Shown: positions 9,261 to 17,910, counted from the first letter of the stretch. The stretch: 64,000 nucleotides of DNA from Allorhizobium borbori (GCF_014196535.1 NZ_JACIDU010000001.1:62001-126000); one strand, 5' to 3'. Made by a program: numbers and translations. The notes: generated by a model from the letters alone, not told the origin.

Positions 9261-10448
9261 TCACTCGCCGGGCAGAACGCGAACCGAGAAGAGTTCGACG
9301 CTGCGACCGGCAGCGCCAAGACCGGGATTTACGAGAAGCGAGCCGGGAGTTCCCGGCGTCAGCCCGCGCGGCAGCGTAACCTTGAACAGCGCGTCGAATT
9401 TTTCCTGGTTGGCGGTGAAGCGGTGGCGGTCGCAGGTACCGAGGCTGCCGAACTGGCACTGCACGGATACACTGGCGGACTCGCTCGTGGCCGATTGCAT
9501 GGTCAGGGCAATGGTGGACGTCTTGCCGGCCATGCGGCTCAGCACATCCACCGGCACATCGAACCGCACCTCGCCGATGGCGCCGGCACGCGACGCGGAA
9601 ATGCGAATGGCCGGACCGCTCGCGGTTGTCACCGACTCAACCTTAGCCGCCGGTCCCACCTTGAGTCGCGATGCAGCGGCAGGCGTAAAGATTTCCACCC
9701 AGTCGCCAGAGAAGCCCCCCTGTGGATCGAAGGCCGGCGTGCGCGGCGTGCCGCCGCCGGCAAAGTCTTCGTCCACCACCTGTGGCGGCGGGTTCGGTAC
9801 ACTGGTGTCGCGCTCGGCATCAGTCAGCAAGGCGCCGGAGGTGTAAAGCCACGCAGCGCCTGAAATCAGCGAGCCGAACAGGATGAAATAGATGAAGGCG
9901 CGGGCAAAGACACCGCGCTTGCGCCGGGGGCGGGCAACACGCTCTTCGGACTGAAGGCCAGCGCCCGACGACGCCACCCGCGCATGCGGTACGGCACCGC
10001 CGAGCATCTCGCCGTCGGGAACGGTCGCCATGCGATCGGCGCGCAGATCGTCATCATCGACGAACTCGTCCTGATCCTCTTCATAAACGTCATCATCGTC
10101 CTGCTGCGCCGAGAAACCCGGTTCGCGACGTTCACCCGGCAGCGGTTCGGCTGTGGCCGGACGGGCAGCGGAAAAGCCCGGCTCGATGCGCTGACCTGAA
10201 TTTGCCGATGGGGTGGCTGACGCAAGTGCGGCTGCGGCCGCCTTCTGTTCGCCGGCCTCGACAGCGGCAATCAACTGCTCCAGCCAGCGCCTTTGCGCGG
10301 AAATCCTGGCAGCATCGGTGACACCCTGCTTGCGCAAGCCACCTTCCAGAGCATGACGCGCCTGCTGATAAATACGGGCCCGCACTTCCGGATTGGTCCG
10401 GTCGGAGCGCTCCAGCGCATTCCTGATGGCAGCTTCAAATCCGTTCAC
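9261..10448 (-). CDS. Membrane-anchored protein of unknown function with acidic linker
   Basis: About 395 residues, not recognised. Visible parts in order: a helical N-terminal region (about 1-70) rich in charged residues; a low-complexity linker with a repeated EPGFSA motif; a very acidic stretch (QQDDDDVYEEDQDEFVDDDD, about 112-131); a basic RPRRKR patch; one membrane helix (AFIYFILFGSLISGAAWLY, about 180-198); and a C-terminal periplasmic domain of about 170 residues with beta-rich, carbohydrate-binding-like character and two Cys (CQFGSLGTC). I chose the GTG at 10448 because AAGGA lies six bases upstream; a TTG at 10466 has no ribosome site. It is convergent with ppk2. Confidence 0.75.
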   Translation of the reverse strand: MNGFEAAIRNALERSDRTNPEVRARIYQQARHALEGGLRKQGVTDAARISAQRRWLEQLIAAVEAGEQKAAAAALASATPSANSGQRIEPGFSAARPATAEPLPGERREPGFSAQQDDDDVYEEDQDEFVDDDDLRADRMATVPDGEMLGGAVPHARVASSGAGLQSEERVARPRRKRGVFARAFIYFILFGSLISGAAWLYTSGALLTDAERDTSVPNPPPQVVDEDFAGGGTPRTPAFDPQGGFSGDWVEIFTPAAASRLKVGPAAKVESVTTASGPAIRISASRAGAIGEVRFDVPVDVLSRMAGKTSTIALTMQSATSESASVSVQCQFGSLGTCDRHRFTANQEKFDALFKVTLPRGLTPGTPGSLLVNPGLGAAGRSVELFSVRVLPGE

Positions 10449-10640
10449 GCGCCGTCCTTCTCGCAAGCCGGAGGACCGGGTTCACCGATCCGTTAACACT
10501 TCGTGAAAGATTCGGTAGCGACAAGCATCGCAAACCGCAAGTCTCAGAAATGACAAGTCCCCTTTTGAGTGGGCGACTGGACCGGACAAATGCTCTGCGC
10601 AACGATAAAGCTGCTGACAGAGCGCAGGCGGATCGCTATT

Positions 10641-10664
10641 ATTGACGTTATCGTAAACGTCAAT
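10641..10664. promoter_or_regulatory. Palindromic operator upstream of nitronate monooxygenase gene
   Basis: A perfect 9-base inverted repeat, ATTGACGTT and AACGTCAAT, separated by ATCGTA, lies 16 bases before the start codon and close to the ribosome site. The shape (TTGACGT...ACGTCAA) resembles MerR-family operators of the LiuR type described for acyl-CoA catabolism genes in Proteobacteria; that assignment is from memory and unverified. Confidence 0.6.
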
Positions 10665-10680
10665 TCTCAGGGAGGAGAAC

Positions 10681-11640
10681 ATGGCGCTACCGTCCATTCT
10701 GACGGAGAACCTCAGGCTGCCGGTGATCGGCTCGCCGCTTTTCATCATATCGCATCCGGCATTGACGCTGGCGCAATGCAAGGCCGGCATCATAGGCGCC
10801 TTTCCGGCACTCAATGCCCGGCCGGAAAGCCTGCTTGACGAATGGCTGGCCCAGATTACCGAAGAGCTTGCCGCGCATGACGCTGCCAATCCGGAACGCA
10901 AGGCTGCACCTTTCGCCGTCAACCAGATCGTCCATACCTCCAACAAGAGGCTGGAACACGATCTGATGCTCTGCGTGAAATACAAGGTGCCGATCGTAAT
11001 TTCCTCGCTCGGGGCGGTTCCGGAGGTGAATGCGGCGGTGCACTCCTATGGTGGCATCGTGCTACACGATATCATCAACAATCGTCATGCCCAGTCGGCC
11101 ATCCGCAAGGGAGCCGACGGCCTGATCGCGGTCGCCGCCGGCGCTGGCGGCCATGCCGGCACCATCTCGCCTTTTGCGCTGATCCAGGAAATTCGCGAAT
11201 GGTTCGACGGGCCATTGCTTCTCGCCGGCGCGATCGCCACTGGTGGGGGCATTCTGGCGGCGCAGGCCATGGGAGCGGACATGGCCTATATCGGCTCGCT
11301 GTTCATCGCCAGCGCCGAGGCTCGCGCCAGCGAGGACTACAAGCGCGCGCTGACGGAAAGCAGTTCGAAGGACATCGTCTATTCGAACTATTTCACCGGC
11401 GTTCATGGCAACTACCTGCGCCAGTCGATCATCGCAGCCGGTCTCGACCCCAACCACCTGCCCGATGCCGACAGCTCGAAGATGGATTTCGGCAGGGCCA
11501 GCGATGGCGCCAAGGCCTGGCGAGACATCTGGGGCGCCGGCCAGGGCGTGGGCGCCATCAAGGCCGTGGAACCTGTCTCCGCCATCGTCGACCGGCTGGA
11601 GACGGAATACCACGCCGCCCGCAAGAGACTGACCCTTTGA
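10681..11640 (+). CDS. Nitronate monooxygenase (NPD/2-nitropropane dioxygenase family)
   Basis: 319-residue FMN-dependent TIM-barrel enzyme expected to oxidise alkyl nitronates such as propionate-3-nitronate. Family marks are the N-terminal PVIGSPLFIISHPALTLA, the glycine-rich AAGAGGHAGT loop (about 157-166, with the conserved His) and the FMN phosphate-binding LLLAGAIATGGGI and GADMAYIGSLF segments. The ATG at 10681 follows GGGAGGAGAAC, a strong ribosome site. The gene is alone, behind a palindromic operator, and followed by tRNA-Thr. Some family members act as enoyl reductases, so substrate is unproven. Confidence 0.88.
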   Translation: MALPSILTENLRLPVIGSPLFIISHPALTLAQCKAGIIGAFPALNARPESLLDEWLAQITEELAAHDAANPERKAAPFAVNQIVHTSNKRLEHDLMLCVKYKVPIVISSLGAVPEVNAAVHSYGGIVLHDIINNRHAQSAIRKGADGLIAVAAGAGGHAGTISPFALIQEIREWFDGPLLLAGAIATGGGILAAQAMGADMAYIGSLFIASAEARASEDYKRALTESSSKDIVYSNYFTGVHGNYLRQSIIAAGLDPNHLPDADSSKMDFGRASDGAKAWRDIWGAGQGVGAIKAVEPVSAIVDRLETEYHAARKRLTL

Positions 11641-11767
11641 AGGGATTGAGGGAAAATGCAGCAAAACTTTCCGCATTTTTCCCCAACTCAGCGCTTGAAA
11701 TCAAAACACTTTGCCTGTATCCACCGCCACACAAAACGCGATCCGGTCTTGCCGGACCGCCTTGCGG

Positions 11768-11843
11768 GCCGCTTTAGCTCAGTCGGTAGAGCACATCATT
11801 CGTAATGATGGGGTCACGTGTTCGAGTCACGTAAGCGGCACCA
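11768..11843 (+). tRNA. tRNA-Thr (anticodon CGT)
   Basis: Full cloverleaf: acceptor GCCGCTT/AAGCGGC, D stem GCTC/GAGC, anticodon stem CATCA/TGATG around loop TTCGTAA (anticodon CGT, reads ACG), T stem ACGTG/CACGT with loop TTCGAGT, and an encoded CCA end at 11841-11843. Confidence 0.97.
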
Positions 11844-11887
11844 TTTCTCCCTTTTCACACAAAGTACCCGCGCATACGATTTTGCCG

Positions 11888-13291
11888 TCACAGCGCCGTC
11901 GACAGGTCAGACCGGGTCAACGACCGCGGATCGGCGATGACGACGCGATTGCGGCCGAGCGACTTGGCTTCATAGACTGCGCGATCTGCTCGTGTGAGGA
12001 TGGCTTTGTAATCAAGCTCACCCTGAAAAGCCGCCAGGCCAATGCTGACGGTTACCGAAACGTCCACCCCGTCGGCCACCGGTATGACCAGATTTTCGAC
12101 CCCGATCCGGATCTTTTCGGCGCGCTGCAGGCCTTGCCGCTCGTCGCATTCGATCAGGAGAACGAGGATTTCCTCACCACCATAGCGGAAGACGAAGTCG
12201 GTCTGACGCACATTGTCGTTGATGGCGGCGGCAATCAGCGAAAGGGCCTGGTCACCCGCCTTGTGGCCATAGGTGTCGTTGATGGTCTTGAAATGGTCGA
12301 CATCAATCAGGAGGACGCAAAAGCCCGATGCATTCGGTGCCTTTTGAAGATGGACTTCCCGCATCAGCACCGATGGCATGAAGCGCCGCGTCAGGAGCCG
12401 CGTCAGCGGATCCCTGCCACTCTCGATTTCGATGTGCTCGTCGAAAATGGTGTTCACCAGAAACTTGATCGAGGCGATTTCCTCCTCGATCTGGCGGGTC
12501 GTCTCACGCACATCCTCGGGATTTTCGAAGGTCAGGGCTTGCAGCCTTGGCACCAACTGGGTGTCGACCCGGTCCACGGCTGCGCGTATCCGGGCGAGCT
12601 TCGGTTCGCGTTCGAACAGGATATGGGCCTTGTGGTTCAGCCAGAGGCCAAAATCGGCCTTCCAGAGTTTGGGCAGGCTGCCAGCGGGCACGCGCTGATA
12701 GAAAGCGGCAAGAATGGCGTGCCCCCATTCCATCAGGGCAGCACGTTGACGCTCGCGCTCCATGGCGAGGTTCTGGCCGAGCAGATGCAGCCTGTAGGCT
12801 TCGGTGACGCGAACATCGACGGTGATTTCCTGCTGGTAGCTCGTTTCACGCACTTCGAGCGCAATGTCGAAGAGGGTGATGATGAAGGTCATCATATCAA
12901 CCAGTTGCTCGCGCGGCACATTCCTCTCCGCCAGATGGCGCAGGAACCAGAGCTTGAGCTTGCGCGTCGAGCGGGCCAGGGCATGCGGAGGAAAGCCGAT
13001 CCGCGCCAGCAATTCGCCGATCTGATGCTGCTCGGTAAAAAACAGGTCACCGGCCGTCGCATTCGGATCGACCAGCCGCTTGACCCATTCCACGAAGCGC
13101 CCGGCGAATTCATGACGAATATCCTCCGCATGCATCAGTTCCGCGAGTTCGGGATCGGCAAGAAGGTAGCTCCCGTAGCGCTGCCGCAAGTCGTGTTCGT
13201 GCTGGATGACGATGTCGGAAATGATCTGCCGTGTCGCAAGCGCGGTCTGGCTCACGAGCGTTCGCCAATCTTCCACGAAACGATCAGGCAT
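11888..13291 (-). CDS. Diguanylate cyclase with globin-like sensor domain (DosC-like)
   Basis: 467 residues. The N-terminal half (about 1-150) aligns by eye with the globin sensor of E. coli DosC. The middle part shares the DFGLWLNHK segment (about 213-221), and a GGDEF domain occupies about 290-455 (DPLTRLLTRRFM, LIDVDHFKTINDTYGH, active loop GGEEI at 371-375, inhibitory-site RQTD at 362-365). It should make cyclic di-GMP. The DosC proximal heme histidine, in EVHARIG, corresponds here to ELLARIG (Leu95), so heme binding is doubtful; His89 is one turn away. I chose ATG 13291 (GAGGA seven bases upstream) over GTG 13312. Confidence 0.88.
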   Translation of the reverse strand: MPDRFVEDWRTLVSQTALATRQIISDIVIQHEHDLRQRYGSYLLADPELAELMHAEDIRHEFAGRFVEWVKRLVDPNATAGDLFFTEQHQIGELLARIGFPPHALARSTRKLKLWFLRHLAERNVPREQLVDMMTFIITLFDIALEVRETSYQQEITVDVRVTEAYRLHLLGQNLAMERERQRAALMEWGHAILAAFYQRVPAGSLPKLWKADFGLWLNHKAHILFEREPKLARIRAAVDRVDTQLVPRLQALTFENPEDVRETTRQIEEEIASIKFLVNTIFDEHIEIESGRDPLTRLLTRRFMPSVLMREVHLQKAPNASGFCVLLIDVDHFKTINDTYGHKAGDQALSLIAAAINDNVRQTDFVFRYGGEEILVLLIECDERQGLQRAEKIRIGVENLVIPVADGVDVSVTVSIGLAAFQGELDYKAILTRADRAVYEAKSLGRNRVVIADPRSLTRSDLSTAL

Positions 13292-13485
13292 CTGTATTTC
13301 CTCTGAGGTCACGCTTTGCTCTCGCTACGGCGCTTCGCGACCGCTTGTGATTTGAAGTTGTCGTTTCAGCATATGATCGATGGTTTCTATATAAACGGGC
13401 AAAACCCTCCCGCAATACGCGTTTTCACCTAGTTATCGCAAAGCCGGCAAATGACATTGGCTTCACGCACCCGGGTATTTGAAAC

Positions 13486-13517
13486 GAAAAACCCCCACAG
13501 CTTTCGCTGCGGGGGTT
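13486..13517 (-). terminator. Terminator after the OmpA-like gene
   Basis: On the minus strand a stem (AACCCCC-G-CAGC / GCTG-T-GGGGGTT, one mismatch) with a four-base GAAA loop is followed by TTTTTCG, 24 bases after the stop codon. A good intrinsic terminator. Confidence 0.85.
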
Positions 13518-13540
13518 GTATGACCTCAGTTAAACGGGCC

Positions 13541-15991
13541 TTACTGCTGGGCGGTGGCCGGACGAACGAGCGAGGTGACGCGGCGGATGGTGACGCGGCG
13601 GTTCTGCTGCTCGGCGGCTTCCGTGCGGACCTTCAGGTAGCGTTCGCCGTAACCCTGCGTGGCGAGGTTTTCCGGCGGAATGCCGTAGACATCGGTCAGA
13701 AGGTTGGCGACGGATTCCGCGCGCTGGTCGGAGAGAACGAGGTTGGATTCGTCGGAACCCACCGCATCCGTGTGACCTTCGATCAGGAAGGTTTCACCGG
13801 GGTCGCGCTTGAGAACCTTCAGCATCGCATCGGCGACACTGCGCAGCGTGGAGGCCTGCGACATCGGCACTTCCGCACTGCCGGTCGCAAAGGTGATCGT
13901 ATCGAGGTCGATACGGCGCACCTTGTCGCGCAGACGGGCGGAGTACTTCACCTCATCCATCGTATAAACCCGCTCGACCTGCTCCACCGGCGGCTCTGAC
14001 AGGAACTCGTAATAGTTCCGGTTCGGGTTGGTCGAGGTGTCGATGATGTAATCCTGCACCGGAATGCGCAGACGCATCGGCGGCAGATCGTCACCGGGAT
14101 CGCGGAACACCGGCGGGCGCTGTTCCTGATCCGCTTCAGGTGCGAAGACGAGCAGGATTTCACGGCCATCCGGCGTCATGCGGCTACGCTGGATCACATC
14201 ACCATAGCGGTTATAGATCGTGATGAGGCGATCGCCATCCGGGCGGACAATGGTTTCGCGAACGCGGCCACGTGACAGATCCTCGTAATAGCTCTGCTCG
14301 GCGGCGCGGCTCAGGCGGCGGCGTTCATCCGAACGCACCACGATACCGTCATCCGTTTCATAGACCGTCCGGTCATCGAACCGGCGCGGCGGCTCGTAGT
14401 TCTGGGCCGCAGCACCGCCACCGGCAATCAGCGGCGCAATCAGGGCACCGAGGAAATCCGGCGCCCGATCACGACGACGACCTTCTTCCTGACGGCCGGC
14501 CTCGATTTCGTCACGACGGACCACCGGCGCCCGGCGCTGGGCGTCCGCGTCGTTGCGCGGCGGCGGCACATCATTGGCGGTCTGACGCTGGCGTTCACGG
14601 TCACGACGACGCTCGTCGCGGGCCGACTGGCCGCCGCGATTGTCGGCGTCCTTGTCGCTGTCAAGAACCGCAGCACCCTTGTCGACGGGCAGCACCACGG
14701 TGTCATCCGTCTTGGACGGATCGGCGGCTTCCTCCTTGCGCTCGCGTTCGGTACGGCGATCCTCGATCGGCGGAGCGGGACGCCGCGGCCGATCAGGGGT
14801 CGCATCCTGCTGAGCCGCCGGATCGGTGCCGGGCTGAGGCCGTGCCGGACGCGGCTGGGCATTATCACCGGGCTGCGGCGCGGGATCGCGCTGCGGCTTC
14901 TGGCCCGGCTGCTGCGCATCGATTGCCGGATCGGCACCCGGAACAGGCTTCTTCGGCGGACGCGGCTGGGCATCGTCACCAGCCTGCGGGGCGGCTTCAC
15001 GCGGCGGCTTCTGGCCCGGCTGCTGCGCATCGGTTGCCGGTTCGGCACCCGAAACAGGCTTTTTCGGCGGACGCGGCTGGGCATCGTCACCAGCCTGCGG
15101 GGCGGCTTCACGCGGCGGCTTCTGGCCCGGCTGCTGGGCATCGGTTGCCGGTTCGGCACCCGGAACAGGCTTCTTCGACGGACGCGGCTGGGCATCGTCA
15201 CCCGCCTGCGGGGCGGCTTCACGCCGTGGCTTCTGGCCCGGCTGCTGTGCATCGATTGCCGGATCGGCACCCGGAACAGGCTTCTTCGGCGGACGCGGCT
15301 GCGCGTCGTCACCAGCCTGCGGGGCAACATCGCGCCGCGGCTTCTGGCCGGGCTGCTGGGTATCGTTTGCAGGATCGGCGGCGGGAGCTGGCTTCTTCGG
15401 CGGGCGTGGCTGAGCGTCATCGCCGGCCTGCGGGGCCACATCGCGCCGCGGCTTCTGGCCGGGCTGCTGGGCGTCGTTTGCGGGATCGGCGGCTGGAGCC
15501 GGCTTCTTCGGCGGCCGCGGCTGGGCATCGTCACCAGCCTGCGGGGCAACATCGCGCCGCGGCTTCTGGCCGGGCTGCTGGGTATCGTTTGCAGGATCGG
15601 CGGCAGGAGCCAGCTTCTTCGGCGGGCGTGGCTGAGCGTCATCGCCGGCCTGCGGGGCGGCTTCACGTCGGGGCTTCGGGACAGGTTGTGCATCATTGGC
15701 AGGATCGGCAGCGGGCTGCGCCCGCTTGGGCGGACGCGGCTGCTCGTCGCCACCAGCCTGCGGCGCAGCCTCACGCTGCGGCTTTTTCTGCGGCTGGGTA
15801 TCTTCCCCCGCCTGCTTGGCGGCCTCTCGATTCTTCCGCTTCAGAAGCTGCTCTTCTTCAGGCGACAGTGGCTGCGCCTGGGCGATTTGAAACGGAGCGG
15901 TCAAATTCTCGGCGCGGGCCGGGTGACCGGCAAACCAGCCGGCCATGACCGGGACCAGTGCCGAGGCCAGCAATCTGTATTTGGTGGTCAT
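13541..15991 (-). CDS. OmpA-family outer-membrane/peptidoglycan-binding protein with tandem 37-residue repeats
   Basis: 816 residues. A signal peptide (cleavage near HPARA-ENL, residue 27) is followed by a Pro/Gln/Asp/Lys-rich region with nine tandem repeats of about 37 residues (about 73-396). Next come a charged segment rich in Arg and Glu, a hydrophobic DFLGALIAPLIAGGG segment, a central domain with YxDGD-type strands, and a C-terminal OmpA domain (about 690-805) with FATGSAEVP and the peptidoglycan-binding signature EGHTDAVGSDESN...LSDQRAESV. The C-terminal part should bind cell wall; the repeats look like an extended periplasmic spacer. ATG 15991 has AGAGGA upstream. Confidence 0.88.
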   Translation of the reverse strand: MTTKYRLLASALVPVMAGWFAGHPARAENLTAPFQIAQAQPLSPEEEQLLKRKNREAAKQAGEDTQPQKKPQREAAPQAGGDEQPRPPKRAQPAADPANDAQPVPKPRREAAPQAGDDAQPRPPKKLAPAADPANDTQQPGQKPRRDVAPQAGDDAQPRPPKKPAPAADPANDAQQPGQKPRRDVAPQAGDDAQPRPPKKPAPAADPANDTQQPGQKPRRDVAPQAGDDAQPRPPKKPVPGADPAIDAQQPGQKPRREAAPQAGDDAQPRPSKKPVPGAEPATDAQQPGQKPPREAAPQAGDDAQPRPPKKPVSGAEPATDAQQPGQKPPREAAPQAGDDAQPRPPKKPVPGADPAIDAQQPGQKPQRDPAPQPGDNAQPRPARPQPGTDPAAQQDATPDRPRRPAPPIEDRRTERERKEEAADPSKTDDTVVLPVDKGAAVLDSDKDADNRGGQSARDERRRDRERQRQTANDVPPPRNDADAQRRAPVVRRDEIEAGRQEEGRRRDRAPDFLGALIAPLIAGGGAAAQNYEPPRRFDDRTVYETDDGIVVRSDERRRLSRAAEQSYYEDLSRGRVRETIVRPDGDRLITIYNRYGDVIQRSRMTPDGREILLVFAPEADQEQRPPVFRDPGDDLPPMRLRIPVQDYIIDTSTNPNRNYYEFLSEPPVEQVERVYTMDEVKYSARLRDKVRRIDLDTITFATGSAEVPMSQASTLRSVADAMLKVLKRDPGETFLIEGHTDAVGSDESNLVLSDQRAESVANLLTDVYGIPPENLATQGYGERYLKVRTEAAEQQNRRVTIRRVTSLVRPATAQQ
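14804..15775 (-). repeat. 111-bp tandem repeat array inside the OmpA-like gene
   Basis: Nine units coding for the pattern R(E/D)xAPQAGDDAQPRPPKK followed by PxPGADPAxDAQQPGQKP. Units 2-8 are exactly 37 codons, unit 1 is 36 and unit 9 is partial. Neighbouring units are nearly identical in DNA. They fall in two subtypes, RDVAP (units 3-5) and REAAP (units 6-8), suggesting recent local duplication. Confidence 0.95.
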
Positions 15992-16044
15992 TGTGTTTCC
16001 TCTTGTACTTTGCCGCAGACCATGCGGCTTATGCAGGCTTTTTA

Positions 16045-16212
16045 ATGACGCCCCGTGATCAACCGGGTGCTTCGGCACGAGAATCCGACCTTTCCGCTGA
16101 ACTGCGCATGAACGGACGACAGGATTTCAAAGGCCTCGCCAAGGATCTGTATGGTCAGGAAAATCTCTTCACTTTCCTGAAGAAATCAAATTATCTTGAT
16201 CACAGCCATTAA
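16045..16212 (+). CDS. Possible small protein, 55 residues (weak)
   Basis: An open frame starting MTPRDQPGASARESD and ending FLKKSNYLDHSH sits between the OmpA-like gene and the amidohydrolase. Codon choice looks like the neighbouring genes (mostly C or G third bases in the middle part), and the stop is 27 bases before the next start. The ribosome site (CAGG, seven bases upstream) is poor and I recognise no family, so it may be chance. Confidence 0.25.
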   Translation: MTPRDQPGASARESDLSAELRMNGRQDFKGLAKDLYGQENLFTFLKKSNYLDHSH

Positions 16213-16239
16213 ACGCATATTGGCCGATGGAGTTCCCGC

Positions 16240-17910
16240 GTGAAGCCTGCCCCGCCGCTTGTCATCCTCAATGCCTCCATTCTCACCATGGACCCGCTGC
16301 ATCCCCGCGCAGAAGCACTTTATTGCCGCGAAGGGCGTATCGTCGCGGTGGGCAGCAATGCCGATGTCCGCGCACTGGCCGAACCGGATGCGGTGGTTCT
16401 CAGTGCCGAAGGGGCAACCGTCACGCCCGGTTTTTCGGAAAACCACATGCACCTGTTCTCCGGCGCCGCGGAACTGGACCATCTTCAGCTTGCGGGCGTT
16501 TCCGGCTTCCAAGAGTTGGCAGCGCGCGCGCATGCCTACGCGGCAGGCAGACCCGAGCAGCTTTTCCTGTTTGCCCAGGGCGCGGATTACACGCTGCTCG
16601 GTCCTGACGAGCGCATGACCCGGCATCACCTCGACCGCATCCTCCCCGACCGGGCCTTCGCCATTTTCTCGCACGATCACCACACGGCATGGGCCAACAC
16701 CAAAGCACTGGAACTGTCCGGCCTCATCAATGGTGCGGAAGTAGGTGCCGGCGCCGAAATCATGATGGGTGAAGATGGTCTGGCGACCGGCGAATTGCGC
16801 GAGATGGAGGCCTTCGACCCCTTGCTGGTTACCGCCGGTGCGGACCGTTACCGTCTGGGGCTTTCGACCGGCGGCGAGCCCGATCCCTACCCCGCCGGAG
16901 CGGATTTCGAGACGGATATCGCTGTCATGCGACGCGGGCTCGAATGGTGCGTTCGCCACGGCTTCACATCGTTGCTGCTGATGGATGGAAACTACCACCA
17001 GCTTCAGTTGCTGGCCGAGATCCGTCGCCGCGACGGCTTCCTGCCGGCGCGGGTCCGCGTGCCCTTCCACTTCAAGAACTTCATGGCGCTTGCCGACATG
17101 CAGAAGGGTTCCGACATGGCCGCCGCCTATGGCGACGACGAATTGTCGTCCGGCACGGTCAAGATGTTCTATGACGGCGTGCTCGATGCCTGGACGGCGC
17201 TTATGGTCGAACCCTATGCCAACAAGCCGGAGTCGATCGGCGATTGTCTGTTCACGCAGGAGCAGTTCACGGCGGCTGCCATCGAGGCCGACCGGCGCGG
17301 CCTGCAGATTGCCGTCCACGCCATTGGCGATGGCGCGGTACGCGCCGTGCTGAACGGATATGAAGCCGCCCGCAAGGCCAACGGTTTGCGCGACAGCCGC
17401 CACCGCATCGAGCATATCGAGGTCGTCCATCCTGACGACATCCCGCGCTTTGCCGAACTGGGCGTCATCGCCTCCATGCAGCCGCCGCACCCTCCGGGCG
17501 CCATGGGTCTGCCGCTGGAGCCGACCGTCTCGATGATCGGGCGCGAGCGCTGGCCCTATGCCTATGCCTGGCGCACACTGAAGGATGCGGGCGCCCACAT
17601 TCCCTTCGCCTCCGACTGGCCGGTTTCGCCGATCTGCCCGATCCGCGGCATGAAGGCAGCCATCACCCGCCGCAAATGGGCCGAGACCGATCCGGACCAG
17701 CGCTTCACGCTGCTGGAAGCCATCGCCGCCTATACGGTGGAGGGTGCCTATGCGGAGTTCAAGGAAGATCGAAAGGGCATGATCCGGCCCGGCTACTTCG
17801 CCGATCTCACTGTATTCTCACGGGATCTGGAGGCGATGGCCCCCGAAACACTGGACGAGGCGAAGGTGAAATGGACGATCACGGGCGGTCGGGTGGTCCA
17901 TGCTGCTTAG
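16240..17910 (+). CDS. Amidohydrolase, YtcJ-like family (Amidohydro_3)
   Basis: 556-residue metal-dependent hydrolase. Seen in order: N-terminal beta-sandwich strands; the metal-binding HxH as ENHMH (about residue 68-72); DHHTAWANTKAL; a barrel Lys in VKMFYDGVLDAWTA; His in AVHAIGDGAV; the HRIEHIEVVHPDDI segment; and the catalytic Asp in ASDWPVSP. The family cleaves amide bonds of varied N-acyl substrates. GTG start at 16240 with GGAG eight bases upstream. It lies 95 bp before a polyamine-type transporter and in the same direction, so an N-acylated amine is a plausible substrate. Confidence 0.85.
   Translation: MKPAPPLVILNASILTMDPLHPRAEALYCREGRIVAVGSNADVRALAEPDAVVLSAEGATVTPGFSENHMHLFSGAAELDHLQLAGVSGFQELAARAHAYAAGRPEQLFLFAQGADYTLLGPDERMTRHHLDRILPDRAFAIFSHDHHTAWANTKALELSGLINGAEVGAGAEIMMGEDGLATGELREMEAFDPLLVTAGADRYRLGLSTGGEPDPYPAGADFETDIAVMRRGLEWCVRHGFTSLLLMDGNYHQLQLLAEIRRRDGFLPARVRVPFHFKNFMALADMQKGSDMAAAYGDDELSSGTVKMFYDGVLDAWTALMVEPYANKPESIGDCLFTQEQFTAAAIEADRRGLQIAVHAIGDGAVRAVLNGYEAARKANGLRDSRHRIEHIEVVHPDDIPRFAELGVIASMQPPHPPGAMGLPLEPTVSMIGRERWPYAYAWRTLKDAGAHIPFASDWPVSPICPIRGMKAAITRRKWAETDPDQRFTLLEAIAAYTVEGAYAEFKEDRKGMIRPGYFADLTVFSRDLEAMAPETLDEAKVKWTITGGRVVHAA

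Noticed and set aside
9249-9273. Hairpin GCCCGGCG/CGCCGGGC between ppk2 and the next gene as a terminator
   Set aside because: It overlaps the stop codon of the minus-strand gene and has no T-run on either side; too weak to call.
11768-11843. tRNA-Thr as an integration site
   Set aside because: No integrase and no direct repeat of the tRNA 3' end nearby; flanking genes look like core genes.
14804-15775. Regular repeats that could look like a CRISPR array
   Set aside because: Units are 111 bp, contiguous without unique spacers, in frame and coding; no cas genes are present.
14272-15948. A 558-codon open frame on the plus strand, antisense to the OmpA-like gene
   Set aside because: It is a by-product of the GC-rich 111-bp repeats: the translation is a low-complexity Arg/His/Pro/Ala mix without any domain, while the minus strand has a signal peptide and an OmpA domain.
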